A DNA stretch of 64,000 nucleotides from Lachnospiraceae bacterium 28-4 (GTDB lineage: Bacteria > Bacillota > Clostridia > Lachnospirales > Lachnospiraceae), in the NCBI GenBank assembly GCA_000403275.2, contig KE159598.1, positions 758,559-822,558 on the forward strand. Reading direction: 5' to 3'. Every line of letters begins with the position of its first letter. Positions within the stretch are counted from its first letter, which is position 1. The notes beneath the pieces were generated by a model. The model was given only the letters and a program-made list of their open reading frames with translations, searched no databases and was not told the DNA's origin. Both the position numbers and the translations under genes were made by a program. Positions 1-9,527 of the stretch are shown piece after piece.

Positions 1-1
1 G

Positions 2-1543
2 ATGTGTACGACGATCGCAGTGCCTGTTTACATAGACGACGAACTGGCGGGAGTGGTCGGCTTGGATGTGACGCTCGCTACGGTGACGGAACTGACAGGG
101 AGCATCAACTATGAAGAAGGGGTTTATGGATTTTTAGTGGACAGCAGCGGGCAATACGTGGCGCATAAAAATAAGAAATTCGAGCCCACAGGGGATACGG
201 CGGTTGCGGCGGAAGATGTGGTTCCCGGAATGAAAGGAATGCTGGAGGGGACGGACAGCGGGGTGGAAAGGATGCCGGATTATGACGGCAGCGCCTGTTA
301 TTTTGCGGTGTCAGGGATCAAAGGAAGTTTGTGGAAGCTGGGCGTTGTTGTACCGGCGGCCAATCTTATGGGTTCCCTGGCGGCCATGGTAGGGGTAGCA
401 GCGGCAGCGGCGCTTGTCATTATTGTATTTGTGGCATTGTTTATGGCTTGGCTGATCGGGAGGATGCTGGAGCCGGTACAGATGCTGAAACAGTTTGCCT
501 CCGGGGATTTTTCGGAACATGCGGTTTCGGCCAAAGGAGTTCCGAAAGAATACAGGAACGAGACGGAACAGATCCGCATTGCGACGGCGGAAGTAAAGCA
601 GCAGATGAGGGAAATTATTCTGAATACCAAGCAGGAAGCGGAAAAGATCGGCGGAATTGCCGAGGGCGCGTCTGCCGGAATGGCGGTGTTGGATAAAGAG
701 ATCGACGGTATTTTCGAGCTGGCAGCGCATGTATCGGAGCAGACCACGCGGGCGAGGATGCTGACAGAGAATATAAAGGAGAATGGACAGGAACTGGGGG
801 ATGCCATAGAGAATGTAGCCAGAAAGGCGGAAGAGGCGGCGGAGCAGTCAAACGGCATTATGGAACGGGCTGGAAAGCAGTATGAGGCTTCCGGCCAGTC
901 TGCCAGAGAGGCTGTCGCACTTTGCAGCGAAGCCGGCAAAGAACTGGAGAAGGCAATTTCGGACAGCCGGAAGGTACATGAGATCGATGCTTTGACAGAA
1001 GAGATATTGGCCATCAGTTCCCAGACGAATCTGCTGGCGCTGAATGCATCGATAGAGGCGGCAAGGGCTGGCGAAGCGGGCAAGGGATTTGCCGTCGTGG
1101 CGGAAGAGATCCGGCAGCTGGCGGATCATTCCAGGCAGGCGGTGGACAAAATACGCAAGGTGACGGAAAATGTGGTACAAAATGTCGCTTTTTTATCGGA
1201 AAATGCCAGAAGGCTTCTGGGATTTATGAATGGAAAGGTGATGGAAGATTACAAGGGGATGACGGAACTGGCAGAAGCGTATCAAAAAGATGCCGCATTT
1301 TATAACGATATATCCAGCGACCTGGGGGCATCTTCCCAGGAGATGAACGCGAGCATGGCAGGGATCAACGAATCCATCGGCGTGATTGCGGAACTTGCAG
1401 GAGGAATTGCGGAATTTATGGAAAACATGGAACAATCCGCAGAAGAATCGAGGGAAAATTCAAAGGCGGTAATGGAACGGATGGCGGAATTGTTCCGATT
1501 GAGCGAGCTTTTAAATGAGACGGTGGCATCCTTCCGGGTATAA
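2..1543 (+). CDS. Methyl-accepting chemotaxis protein, 5' end outside window
   Basis: Membrane chemoreceptor that would signal to CheA through CheW. The reading frame is open to the window edge, and its first visible residues look like the end of an extracellular Cache-type sensor domain, so the ATG at base 2 is probably internal. A membrane segment lies near residues 123-152, followed by a short HAMP-like stretch and a long helical signalling domain. The conserved hairpin tip is visible around residues 335-375 ([20 protein letters not shown] then [15 protein letters not shown]). The sensed ligand cannot be told. A strong terminator follows, so the gene is separate from the peptide transporter downstream. 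The family call is secure; the length is unknown. Confidence 0.93.
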   Translation: MCTTIAVPVYIDDELAGVVGLDVTLATVTELTGSINYEEGVYGFLVDSSGQYVAHKNKKFEPTGDTAVAAEDVVPGMKGMLEGTDSGVERMPDYDGSACYFAVSGIKGSLWKLGVVVPAANLMGSLAAMVGVAAAAALVIIVFVALFMAWLIGRMLEPVQMLKQFASGDFSEHAVSAKGVPKEYRNETEQIRIATAEVKQQMREIILNTKQEAEKIGGIAEGASAGMAVLDKEIDGIFELAAHVSEQTTRARMLTENIKENGQELGDAIENVARKAEEAAEQSNGIMERAGKQYEASGQSAREAVALCSEAGKELEKAISDSRKVHEIDALTEEILAISSQTNLLALNASIEAARAGEAGKGFAVVAEEIRQLADHSRQAVDKIRKVTENVVQNVAFLSENARRLLGFMNGKVMEDYKGMTELAEAYQKDAAFYNDISSDLGASSQEMNASMAGINESIGVIAELAGGIAEFMENMEQSAEESRENSKAVMERMAELFRLSELLNETVASFRV

Positions 1544-1566
1544 GAATTGAATAATTATAAAATCAG

Positions 1567-1598
1567 AAAAATAGCGCTTTTCCATAGGCGCTATTTTT
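1567..1598 (+). terminator. Rho-independent terminator after the chemoreceptor
   Basis: Perfect inverted repeat AAAAATAGCGC / GCGCTATTTTT with a 10-nt loop, ending in a T run, 24 nt after the chemoreceptor stop. The A-rich left arm means it could also act on the other strand. Confidence 0.88.
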
Positions 1599-1641
1599 AT
1601 AATTCTTATAAAATAATAAATTTTTTTTAAAGAAAATAAAA

Positions 1642-1753
1642 TGAATAAAAATGCAAAAATAATAAATAATTATTCAAATAATTTACCAAAGTAAAGAGAT
1701 AAAGAATATTCATGCACAAAAATGTAATATAATGTAAAAAAATGAATAATTTA
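1642..1753. promoter_or_regulatory. AT-rich region with ARG-box-like half-sites upstream of opp
   Basis: The 256-nt gap between the terminator and oppB is very AT-rich. It holds several TGAATAA / TTATTCA-type words: TGAATAAAAATGCA at 1642-1655, AATAATTATTCA at 1665-1676, AATATTCA at 1705-1712 and TGAATAATTTA at 1743-1753. These resemble ArgR/AhrC operator halves (consensus TGAAT-N4-ATTCA). AT-rich DNA gives such words by chance, so this is only a candidate operator region. Confidence 0.3.
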
Positions 1754-1779
1754 ACGTCAATCAATAATACAAAATGGAA

Positions 1780-1809
1780 TTGACAAAGCAATGTAATTTT
1801 TGATAAAAT
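1780..1809 (+). promoter_or_regulatory. Probable sigma-A promoter of the opp operon
   Basis: TTGACA at 1780-1785 and TAAAAT at 1804-1809 with an 18-nt spacer, 45 nt before the oppB start. It is the best promoter match in the gap and fits an operon start after the terminator. Confidence 0.6.
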
Positions 1810-1854
1810 ATGGAGCGTGTTATTTAGGATATAAGCATAAGAGGAGCTGAAAAT

Positions 1855-2772
1855 ATGTTAAAGTATATTGCAAAACGAATAGGTCTGGCAGTCGTAACGA
1901 TCTGGGCGGTGGCTACCATTACCTTCTTTTTAATGAATATGGTGCCAGGAGGTCCGTTCCTGTCGGAAAAGGCGATCAGTCCACAGGCACAGGCAGCCCT
2001 GGAGGCAAAGTATGGACTGGACAAACCTTTATTCCAACAATATATTACATATCTGACAGATGCACTTCATGGAGATTTCGGTGACAGCCTAAAACAGAGA
2101 GGCCGTACCGTAATGTCTATTATACAAACAAAATTCCCCGTTTCAGCAAGAGTAGGCGGGATATCGGTATTGGTTGCCCTATGTATAGGGATTCCGCTGG
2201 GATGTATCGCCGCTATCCGGAGAGGAAAATTCATAGATAGTTTTATAAGCGTCGTGGCGACTTGCGGGATCGCGGTGCCAAGCTTCGTAATTTGTACGGT
2301 GCTGATGTACTTCTTCGGCGTTAAATTAAGAATTTTGCCGACGCTGGGACTCACGTCATGGAAGCATTATATTATGCCGGTAATCGCGCTGGCGTTTTAT
2401 CCAACGGCCTATATTATGAGACTGACAAGGTCGTCCATGCTGGATGTACTTGGGCAGGATTATATGAGAACCGCGAAAGCAAAAGGTTTATCGCAAGTGG
2501 TCAGCATATTCAAACATGCGCTCAGAAACGCTATTCTTCCGGTTATTACTTATGTGGGGCCTATGCTGGCGTATACCTTATCGGGAAGCTTTGTAGTGGA
2601 AAAAATATTTACTATTCCGGGGCTTGGGGGAGAGTTCATCGGCTCGATAACCAGCCGCGATTATACAGTAATTATGGGGACGACGATTTTCCTTGCGACA
2701 TTGATCGTTATTATGAATGTGATTGTGGATATTGTTTATAAGATCGTAGACCCAAGAATTAAATTAAAGTAA
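1855..2772 (+). CDS. oppB: Oligopeptide ABC transporter permease OppB
   Basis: One of the two inner-membrane subunits of a peptide importer (305 aa, usual OppB/DppB length). It begins with the family-typical MLKYIAKRIG and MVPGGPF segment. About six hydrophobic segments are visible. The cytoplasmic coupling loop carries a DYMRTAKAKGLSQ stretch (about residues 200-212), the EAA-like motif that docks on the ATPases. GGAG lies just upstream of the ATG. First gene of oppBCDF-oppA, with 23 nt to oppC. The peptide length preference cannot be read from the sequence; Dpp- or App-type transport is the alternative. Confidence 0.94.
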   Translation: MLKYIAKRIGLAVVTIWAVATITFFLMNMVPGGPFLSEKAISPQAQAALEAKYGLDKPLFQQYITYLTDALHGDFGDSLKQRGRTVMSIIQTKFPVSARVGGISVLVALCIGIPLGCIAAIRRGKFIDSFISVVATCGIAVPSFVICTVLMYFFGVKLRILPTLGLTSWKHYIMPVIALAFYPTAYIMRLTRSSMLDVLGQDYMRTAKAKGLSQVVSIFKHALRNAILPVITYVGPMLAYTLSGSFVVEKIFTIPGLGGEFIGSITSRDYTVIMGTTIFLATLIVIMNVIVDIVYKIVDPRIKLK

Positions 2773-2795
2773 AGTAAGGAAGAGAGAAGAAGAGA

Positions 2796-3842
2796 ATGAA
2801 ACAGAATCCAATCAGTTTTCAGTTAAAACTTAATCCGGAAGATTTCCTCCCGGCCAGTGAGGAGGAAAAAGAAAGCCTTGTTATTATGCGGGAAAGCGTA
2901 AGCTTCTGGAAAGACGGCTTTCGCCGCCTCGCGAAAAATAAAGTGGCGATGGTGAGCTTGGTAGTCATTCTTATCGTAATGATATTTTCTTTTATCGTAC
3001 CTTCTTTTTATCCTTATTCCTATAAGGAACAGATCAAAGGAGCGAATAATCTGAAACCGATGCAGTATTCCGAGAAAGAACTGGAAGCTATAGAAGCAGG
3101 GGAAAAGGTGTTTCCTCATATTTTCGGAACGGATAAACTGGGAAGGGATTACGCTATCCGAGTGATGATGGGGAGCAGAATTTCTCTTCTGGTAGGTTTG
3201 ATCGCTACGGTGATTATTTTGGTGATCGGTTCTACCTACGGCTCCATTGCAGCCTTTTTCGGCGGATGGGTGGATCTGGTCATGATGCGTATCGTGGATA
3301 TTATATATACCATACCGGATATTCTGTTGATCGTACTTTTGTCTTTTGCATTGAAGGCGCCTCTGGCGGCGCTGACAAGCCTTCCCGGCTTTGGCTGGAT
3401 AAGAACTGTCGGGGAAAATCTGATCAGTATTTTTATCGTATTTGCGTTGTTGTACTGGGTAGGTATGGCGAGAATGGTAAGAAGCCAGGTGCTTATGCTC
3501 AAGGAAAGCGAATATGTAACGGCAGCGAGGGCATTGGGAGTAGGCAATGGAAAAATTATTAAAAAGCATTTATTGACAAACTGTATCGGAACGTTAATCG
3601 TTACTACGACTCTTCAAATACCGTCTTCCATTTTTACCGAGAGCTTCCTAAGCTTTCTGGGGCTTGGAGTTGCGGTTCCGCTTCCCTCCCTCGGGAGTCT
3701 GGCGAGCGAGGCGATCAACGGATTGAATACATATCCCTATCTGCTGTTCATTCCGGCGGCTTTGATCAGCTTGATTATTTTAAGTTTTAACCTTTTGGGA
3801 GACGGCCTCAGGGATGCATTTGACCCTAAGTTAAAAAATTAG
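2796..3842 (+). CDS. oppC: Oligopeptide ABC transporter permease OppC
   Basis: Second permease subunit (348 aa). It has the OppC-type architecture: an N-terminal cytoplasmic stretch, a first membrane helix near residues 47-70 (KVAMVSLVVILIVMIFSF), a periplasmic segment with FGTDKLGRDYAIRVMMGSR, and then the BPD transporter domain. The EAA loop is near residues 229-250 (SEYVTAARALGVGNGKII). It ends GDGLRDAFDPKLKN as usual for the family. It sits 18 nt before oppD in the same operon. Confidence 0.95.
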   Translation: MKQNPISFQLKLNPEDFLPASEEEKESLVIMRESVSFWKDGFRRLAKNKVAMVSLVVILIVMIFSFIVPSFYPYSYKEQIKGANNLKPMQYSEKELEAIEAGEKVFPHIFGTDKLGRDYAIRVMMGSRISLLVGLIATVIILVIGSTYGSIAAFFGGWVDLVMMRIVDIIYTIPDILLIVLLSFALKAPLAALTSLPGFGWIRTVGENLISIFIVFALLYWVGMARMVRSQVLMLKESEYVTAARALGVGNGKIIKKHLLTNCIGTLIVTTTLQIPSSIFTESFLSFLGLGVAVPLPSLGSLASEAINGLNTYPYLLFIPAALISLIILSFNLLGDGLRDAFDPKLKN

Positions 3843-3860
3843 GAAAGGCAGCGTATAAAG

Positions 3861-4874
3861 ATGGCAGAAGAACAAAATGTCAGAAAATTAGTAGATATAA
3901 AGAATGAACGTCTTTCTTTCTTTACCCCGGCGGGAGAGGTAAAGGCGTTGAACGATGTTTCTATCATGTTGGAAGAAGGAGAAGTGCTTGGAATCGTCGG
4001 AGAAAGCGGCTCCGGAAAATCGGTGACGGCATACAGCCTGATGGGGCTGACGGCGTATCCGGGAAAACTATTGGGCGGTACGCTCTGGTTTAACGGACAT
4101 GAGATCGAAACAATGACGGAGAAGGAAATGAGAAAAATCCGGGGAAATGAAATATCCATTATTTTCCAGGATCCCATGACCAGTTTAAATCCCGTCTATA
4201 CGATAGGAAACCAAATAGAAGAAGTGATTTTGCTTCATACAGATAAAAAGAAGAAAGAAGCTTATGAAAGGGCGAAGGAACTGCTGGAACTGGTAGGTAT
4301 CAATGAGCCAGAAAAAAGATTAAAGCAATACCCCCATGAATTATCGGGCGGTATGCGCCAGCGTGTTATGATAGCGATAGCATTGGCCTGTGAACCGAAA
4401 CTTCTGATTGCAGATGAACCCACTACGGCATTGGATGTAACGATTCAGGCGCAGATTCTGGAACTGATGATGGAGCTGAAAGATAAGCTGGGTATGGCGA
4501 TCATTATGATTACCCATGATTTGGGAGTTGTAGCAAATATGTGCCAGAAGATCGCAGTTATGTATGCGGGAAGAATCGTGGAATACGGCACGGCGGATGA
4601 TATTTTCTACCATCCGAAGCATCAGTATACGAAAGGTCTGATACGCAGTATCCCCAGGCTGGATACCAAAGAGCATGAACGGCTCGTACCGATCGAAGGC
4701 ACTCCGGTGGATATGCTGAATCCCCCCAAGGGATGTCCTTTTGCGCCGCGCTGTGATGAATGTATGAAGATATGCCTCAGGGAAATGCCTCCGGTAACGA
4801 CTTTCAGCGACACTCATTATACGCAGTGCTGGCTGAACCAGAAGGAGGAGATGGAAGGAGGAGCGGCCAAATGA
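3861..4874 (+). CDS. oppD: Oligopeptide ABC transporter ATP-binding protein OppD
   Basis: Cytoplasmic ATPase of the importer (337 aa). Walker A GESGSGKS is near residues 48-55, Q-loop FQDPMTS, signature LSGGMRQR, Walker B LLIADEPTTALD and the H-loop THDLGVV. The C-terminal extension carries cysteines in a C-PFAPRC-DEC-MKIC pattern, characteristic of OppD/DppD proteins and linked to an iron-sulfur cluster in some relatives. The stop overlaps the oppF start as ATGA, indicating translational coupling. Confidence 0.95.
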   Translation: MAEEQNVRKLVDIKNERLSFFTPAGEVKALNDVSIMLEEGEVLGIVGESGSGKSVTAYSLMGLTAYPGKLLGGTLWFNGHEIETMTEKEMRKIRGNEISIIFQDPMTSLNPVYTIGNQIEEVILLHTDKKKKEAYERAKELLELVGINEPEKRLKQYPHELSGGMRQRVMIAIALACEPKLLIADEPTTALDVTIQAQILELMMELKDKLGMAIIMITHDLGVVANMCQKIAVMYAGRIVEYGTADDIFYHPKHQYTKGLIRSIPRLDTKEHERLVPIEGTPVDMLNPPKGCPFAPRCDECMKICLREMPPVTTFSDTHYTQCWLNQKEEMEGGAAK

Positions 4875-5860
4875 GTGACAGGTTAGTTCAGATAGAGCAT
4901 TTACGCCAATACTTCCCGGCTGGCGGTTATGGCAAAAGAAAAAAATATGTACAGGCGGTAGATGATGTTTCTTTTTATATTGAAAGAGGAGAGACACTCG
5001 GTCTCGTAGGAGAGTCGGGTTGTGGAAAAACGACGACGGGACGTACCATTTTAAGATTGTATGAACCTACTGGCGGAAAGTTTATATATGATGGAAATGT
5101 AATTTTTGATGTAGAGAACAAGGTTTCGGTAGATATGCTGCCATATCGGAAAAGAATGCAGATTGTATTCCAGGATCCTTACGCAAGCCTGGATCCCCGT
5201 ATGACAGTAGGAGATATTGTAGGAGAGGCCATTGATGTCCATAAACTGGCAGCCAATAAGCAGGAACGCTATGATATTATTATAGAGATGCTTCGAAGGG
5301 TGGGCTTGAACTCCGAACATGCGAATCGTTATCCCCACGAATTTTCGGGCGGACAGAGGCAGAGAGTTGGTATTGCCAGGGCATTAGCGGTAAATCCTGA
5401 ATTTATCGTGTGCGATGAACCGATTTCCGCACTGGATGTTTCCATTCAGGCGCAGGTCATCAATATGTTTGAAGACTTGCAGGAAGAGATGGGGCTGACT
5501 TATTTGTTTATTGCCCATGATCTTTCCGTAGTGAAGCATATATCCAACAGGATCGGAGTGATGTATCTGGGGCGTTTGGTGGAATTGGCGGACAGCTATG
5601 AACTGACGACAAACAGTCTTCACCCATATACGAAGAGTTTGATTTCTGCAATTCCGATTGCGGATCCAAAGGTGGCGAGGCAGAGCCAGCGTATTGTTTT
5701 GGAGGGGGATGTACCCAGTCCGTTGAATCCGCCTTCTGGTTGCAGGTTCCGTACGAGATGCCCTTATGCGAATGAAAGATGTGCGGCAGAAGTGCCGGAG
5801 TGGCGGGAAGTGTCAAATGGCCATTATGTAGCCTGCCATCATTTTGAGAATTGCCGGTAG
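4871..5860 (+). CDS. oppF: Oligopeptide ABC transporter ATP-binding protein OppF
   Basis: Second ATPase, forming a heterodimer with OppD (329 aa from this start). Walker A GESGCGKT, Q-loop FQDPYAS, signature FSGGQRQR, Walker B FIVCDEPISALD and H-loop AHDLSVV are all present. The C-terminal cysteine motif (GCRFRTRCPYA then C and C) matches the family. The ATG at 4871 is chosen over upstream in-frame starts because it overlaps the oppD stop by 4 nt, has GGAGGAG just upstream and gives the usual N-terminus MSDRLVQIEHL. Confidence 0.95.
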   Translation: MSDRLVQIEHLRQYFPAGGYGKRKKYVQAVDDVSFYIERGETLGLVGESGCGKTTTGRTILRLYEPTGGKFIYDGNVIFDVENKVSVDMLPYRKRMQIVFQDPYASLDPRMTVGDIVGEAIDVHKLAANKQERYDIIIEMLRRVGLNSEHANRYPHEFSGGQRQRVGIARALAVNPEFIVCDEPISALDVSIQAQVINMFEDLQEEMGLTYLFIAHDLSVVKHISNRIGVMYLGRLVELADSYELTTNSLHPYTKSLISAIPIADPKVARQSQRIVLEGDVPSPLNPPSGCRFRTRCPYANERCAAEVPEWREVSNGHYVACHHFENCR

Positions 5861-5962
5861 GCATGATTGACTTAGATAGACAATTACAAATATCAAAGAT
5901 AGTGTGGTAGGAGTAATGTTTATAAACTATTTAACATTCTTATTAAAAGAGGAGGAAAAACT

Positions 5963-7675
5963 ATGAAAAAGAGAGTTATTGCACTCTTGATGGCAGCAGC
6001 TATGACTGTTGGCCTGGCAGCTTGTGGTTCCGGCAATGCAGAAGCACCGGCGCAGGAACCGGCAGCAGAAGCACCGGCGGCAGAAGACAGTGCAGAAGCA
6101 CCGGTAGTGGACGATGTGGCAGAAGCACCGGCAGCATCCGGCGGCAACAAGATTTTAAAAGTACAGGTTGGACCTGACCCTGAAACGATTGATCCCGCAT
6201 TGAACAGCGCGGTAGACGGTGGAAATATGCTGCTTCATGCATTTGAATGCCTTCTGATCGTGGATCAGGATGGAAAATTGGCTCCTGGCCAGGCAGAAAG
6301 CTGGGAAACTTCGGAAGACGGTCTTACTTGGACATTCCATTTAAGAGAAGGACTGAAATGGTCCGATGGCACACCCTTGACAGCAAACGATTTCGTATAT
6401 AGCTGGAAAAGAGTATGTGATCCTATGGTAGCGGCTCCTTACGCAGAGACAGTTCTCAGTATGGTAGCTGGTTATGAAGATGCGATTGGCGGAAATCTGG
6501 ACGCTTTACAGGTAGTGGCACAGGATGACCTGACATTGGTTGTTACATTGAACGCTCCTTGTTCTTATTTTGGAAGCCTTGCAGCATTTGCTACCCTGAG
6601 CCCGGTACAGCAGGGTACGGTAGAAGCAAATGGCGATGCTTGGGCAACCGCTCCTGAAACCTACGTTTCCAATGGTCCTTTCTACATGACAGAGTGGGTA
6701 CCTGGTTCCCATATCCTGTTCAGCAAAAACCCTAACTACTGGAACGCAGATGCGATTAAATTGGATGGTATCCAATTTGCATTGATCGAGGACTCCAACG
6801 CAGCATACAGCGCATACCAGACAGGTGAAGTTCTTATGATCAAAGACGTTCCTACGGAAGAAATTCCGAGTCTGGAAGGCAATGCTGATTTCTTTGTAGA
6901 TCCGATTATCGGCACATACTATATCAGCCTTAACCTGAACAGAGATGCTTTCAAAGATGCAAAAGTACGCCAGGCTCTCAGCCTTGCGATTGACCGTGAT
7001 TATGTTGCGAATACATTGATGCAGGGAACTTATTCCCCGGCAAGCAATTTCATGGGTCCCGGCTGGATCGATACGGACGGCGCACCGTTTATAGACAAAG
7101 CGAATGGCGGAGCTCCTTATATCGATACGGCAGATTTCGAAGGTAATCTGGAAAAAGCGAAAGCATTGCTGGAAGAAGCAGGATATCCGAATGGAGAAGG
7201 CTTCCCGGCTATTTCTTACACAACGAACGATGCAGGATACCACAAAGTAGTTGCTGAATATTTGCAGCAGGCATGGGCAGAACTCGGTATTGACCTTCAG
7301 GTAAATATTGTAGAATGGTCCAGCTTCACACCTATGCGTCGTAACGGAGAATATGATGTGGCTCGTAACGGATGGGTTGGCGATTACAGCGATCCTTCCA
7401 ATATGTTAGATCTGCTTTACTCCACAAACGGTAATAACGATGGTAAGTTCAGCAATTCAGAATACGATGCGGCTATGGATACATCCAGAACTACTCTGGA
7501 TGCGGCAGAACGTTCGGAAGCTCTTCACACGGCAGAAGATATACTGATGGCTGAGGCAGGATGTGTTCCGATCGCTTACTACAACGATTTCTGGCTGCAG
7601 AGCGATAAGATTACAGGTTCCTGGCATTCTCCTTATGGATACTGGTACTTCATGTATGCGGATATCGCTGAATAA
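5963..7675 (+). CDS. oppA: Peptide-binding lipoprotein OppA (SBP family 5)
   Basis: Extracellular lipid-anchored receptor that captures peptides for OppBCDF (570 aa). The signal peptide ends in a lipobox LAAC with Cys21. It is followed by an Ala/Pro/Glu-rich flexible linker (about residues 24-60), encoded by near-identical DNA repeats of GCAGAAGCACCGGC. The family 5 solute-binding domain follows, with VGPDPETIDPALN, the WTFHLREGLKWSDGTPLTA region and a C-terminal WLQSDKITGSW. RBS is GAGGAGG. It lies 102 nt after oppF, so it may have its own promoter or be expressed more strongly than the membrane genes, as is usual. Confidence 0.95.
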   Translation: MKKRVIALLMAAAMTVGLAACGSGNAEAPAQEPAAEAPAAEDSAEAPVVDDVAEAPAASGGNKILKVQVGPDPETIDPALNSAVDGGNMLLHAFECLLIVDQDGKLAPGQAESWETSEDGLTWTFHLREGLKWSDGTPLTANDFVYSWKRVCDPMVAAPYAETVLSMVAGYEDAIGGNLDALQVVAQDDLTLVVTLNAPCSYFGSLAAFATLSPVQQGTVEANGDAWATAPETYVSNGPFYMTEWVPGSHILFSKNPNYWNADAIKLDGIQFALIEDSNAAYSAYQTGEVLMIKDVPTEEIPSLEGNADFFVDPIIGTYYISLNLNRDAFKDAKVRQALSLAIDRDYVANTLMQGTYSPASNFMGPGWIDTDGAPFIDKANGGAPYIDTADFEGNLEKAKALLEEAGYPNGEGFPAISYTTNDAGYHKVVAEYLQQAWAELGIDLQVNIVEWSSFTPMRRNGEYDVARNGWVGDYSDPSNMLDLLYSTNGNNDGKFSNSEYDAAMDTSRTTLDAAERSEALHTAEDILMAEAGCVPIAYYNDFWLQSDKITGSWHSPYGYWYFMYADIAE

Positions 7676-7702
7676 TAGAATCGGCAGAATATAGAATTGA
7701 TA

Positions 7703-7734
7703 AAAAGAGGGTGGTTGCGGCCATCCTCTTTTTT
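7703..7734 (+). terminator. Rho-independent terminator of the opp operon
   Basis: Inverted repeat AAAAGAGG-G-TGG / CCA-T-CCTCTTTT with a 6-nt loop and a closing T run, 27 nt after the oppA stop. Confidence 0.9.
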
Positions 7735-7845
7735 CTGCCACAAGCTCCGAATATCAGATAGACTTTATCGATTCGCTATGTTATAATATACAAACAGTTA
7801 TTGTAATAAGTATTATTATAAATCAGGGAAGGAGGTATGAACAAT

Positions 7846-8160
7846 ATGGATGCTGAAAGTAGGGAAGTTTTTGATAAGGTTTTAGGCAAGCTCGACAAGA
7901 TAGATAACAGACTTGACGGGATAGATAACAGACTTGACAAGATAGAAGACAGGCTTGACAAGGCGGAATTCAGACTGGACAAAATAGATAACAGGCTGGA
8001 TATTATGGAGATCAAACAAAATAAGATGTCAGAGCAAATAGCAGAATTGCAGTTGGCACAAAAACGGTTTGAACTGAATGCAAACAAAAAGTTTGCAAGG
8101 CTTCAAGATGGCATGGATGCGGTAGAAGAAATCCTTAGAATTAATGAACTGATTCGGTAG
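7846..8160 (+). CDS. Small coiled-coil repeat protein, unknown function
   Basis: A 104-residue acidic/basic helical protein with no membrane segment or signal peptide. Its first half is built from 7-residue repeats of the type DKIDNRL / DGIDNRL / DKIEDRL (about residues 14-55), which give a continuous heptad pattern. The matching DNA repeats (GATAGATAACAGACTTGAC and variants) show recent tandem expansion. ATG 7846 is preferred because AAGGAGG sits 10 nt upstream; the ATG at 7837 is too close to it. TATAAT at 7782-7787 may be its -10 box. Similar proteins are common in Clostridia as hypothetical or phage-like coiled-coil proteins; no function is claimed. Confidence 0.75.
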   Translation: MDAESREVFDKVLGKLDKIDNRLDGIDNRLDKIEDRLDKAEFRLDKIDNRLDIMEIKQNKMSEQIAELQLAQKRFELNANKKFARLQDGMDAVEEILRINELIR

Positions 8161-8294
8161 TACTTTGTCGGATACTTTCTTGTTTCCGGAGTTTTTCTTA
8201 ATTTCTGATTGATCTGAAAGATTTCATAAAACGAATGATTCTCATAAATATTTTATTTCCCAAATTGATTTCTCTGTCAGACTTATTTAAAATG

Positions 8295-8323
8295 TTGACA
8301 AGGAAATGTTATTATAGTACGCT
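8295..8323 (+). promoter_or_regulatory. Possible promoter of the HPt gene
   Basis: A consensus TTGACA at 8295-8300 followed after 17 nt by TACGCT, a weak -10. The 198-nt gap between the coiled-coil gene and the HPt gene (8161-8358) is AT-rich and shows no other feature. Confidence 0.35.
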
Positions 8324-8385
8324 TAATTGCAGGAATAAAGTTATATATAAAAAGGGCAATGAATAAGAAGGGAAGGAAATGGGCT

Positions 8386-8739
8386 ATGGATAAGGAACTG
8401 AAAGACAAGTTAGTGGAATGTGGATTCGATGTGGACACGACATTACAGCGTTTTATGGGGAATGAAACGTTATATTTCAAATTCCTGAAAAAACTCCCGG
8501 CTGACCAGAACTATAAGGCTTTTATAGAGGCAGTGGAAAAAGAAGATTTGGAAGCGGCGTTCCGCAGCGGCCATACACTAAAAGGGGTCATGTCCAATCT
8601 TGGAGTGGACGGGGCTTTAAAGGCATTGGTTCCTATGGTGGAAAAACTGCGTGCCAATGAAACAGCAGGTTTGCAGGAGGAACTGAAAGAATTTCAGGAC
8701 AGATATGAAAAAGCGATTGTCTGCATCGAAAGTTTGTAA
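8386..8739 (+). CDS. HPt (histidine phosphotransfer) domain protein
   Basis: Free-standing phosphotransfer protein of about 117 aa. The helix AAFRSGHTLKGVMSNLG contains the phospho-accepting histidine (His63 from this start) in the family HxLKG context. It is likely to shuttle phosphate between a histidine kinase and response regulators in the cytoplasm; no cognate kinase is adjacent. ATG 8386 has AAGGAA upstream at workable distance, whereas the ATG at 8359 is only 2 nt from its purine tract. It precedes pyrH by 52 nt. The partner is unknown; a single-domain receiver lies 16.7 kb downstream. Confidence 0.85.
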   Translation: MDKELKDKLVECGFDVDTTLQRFMGNETLYFKFLKKLPADQNYKAFIEAVEKEDLEAAFRSGHTLKGVMSNLGVDGALKALVPMVEKLRANETAGLQEELKEFQDRYEKAIVCIESL

Positions 8740-8791
8740 AAAAAGTAAGAGGGTTTTACGGGCAAACAAAGTTGCAGGTTGAGAGAAAGGC

Positions 8792-9496
8792 ATGGTTAAT
8801 TATATGCGGAGAATGTTGTTGAAACTCAGCGGGGAAGCGCTGGCGGGCAGCAAAAAAATGGGTTTTGATGAGGAAACGGTGCGGAAGGTCGCGCTACAGG
8901 TAAAGGAACTGACGGAGGATGCACAGATAGGGATTGTGATTGGCGGCGGCAATTTTTGGCGCGGCCGTTCCAGCGAAAATATTGACCGGACGAAAGCGGA
9001 TCAGATCGGCATGCTTGCAACGGTAATGAATTGTATTTATGTGTCTGAGATATTCCGTTCCGTTGGTTTGGAAACGGAGATATTGACCCCGTTCGTTTGT
9101 AGTTCCTTTACGAAACTGTTCAGCAAGGATAAGGCGAATAAATACTTTGGACAGGGAAAGGTCGTATTTTTTGCAGGCGGAACAGGCCATCCTTATTTTT
9201 CTACGGATACGGGGGTAGTGCTTCGCGCGGTGGAAGTGGATGCGGATGTGATTTTGCTGGCGAAAGCGGTAGACGGGGTTTATGATGATGATCCGAGAGC
9301 AAACCCGGATGCAAAGAAATACAGCGAAGTTTCGATAGATGAAGTGATTGAGAAAAATCTTCAGGTGGTGGATATGACGGCATCCATTATGGCGAAAGAA
9401 AATAAGATGCCGATGTGGGTATTCGGCCTGGGCGGAGAAGACAGCATTGTCAACGCAGTAAAAGGGAACTTTACCGGCACAAAAGTGACGGTTTAA
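8792..9496 (+). CDS. pyrH: UMP kinase PyrH
   Basis: Cytoplasmic kinase making UDP from UMP in pyrimidine nucleotide synthesis (234 aa, usual size). The amino-acid-kinase fold is shown by LLKLSGEALAG at the N-terminus, VIGGGNFWRGR, FAGGTGHPYFSTDTG and LLAKAVDGVYDDDP. It is followed 31 nt later by frr, the usual pyrH-frr pairing in bacteria. In many genomes rpsB-tsf precede this pair; here an HPt gene does. An alternative ATG at 8804 would remove only four residues. Confidence 0.96.
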   Translation: MVNYMRRMLLKLSGEALAGSKKMGFDEETVRKVALQVKELTEDAQIGIVIGGGNFWRGRSSENIDRTKADQIGMLATVMNCIYVSEIFRSVGLETEILTPFVCSSFTKLFSKDKANKYFGQGKVVFFAGGTGHPYFSTDTGVVLRAVEVDADVILLAKAVDGVYDDDPRANPDAKKYSEVSIDEVIEKNLQVVDMTASIMAKENKMPMWVFGLGGEDSIVNAVKGNFTGTKVTV

Positions 9497-9527
9497 GTAA
9501 GATTACGGAAGGAATGGTTTTGATATT

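Noticed and set aside
2..4. ATG at base 2 as the true chemoreceptor start
   Set aside because: The sequence begins in the middle of a sensor domain with no signal/anchor helix, so the real start is upstream of the window.
8221..8285. AAATTGATTT word and TTTCATAAA similar to the palindromic elements
   Set aside because: No matching inverted arm or core follows; the similarity is limited to short AT-rich words.
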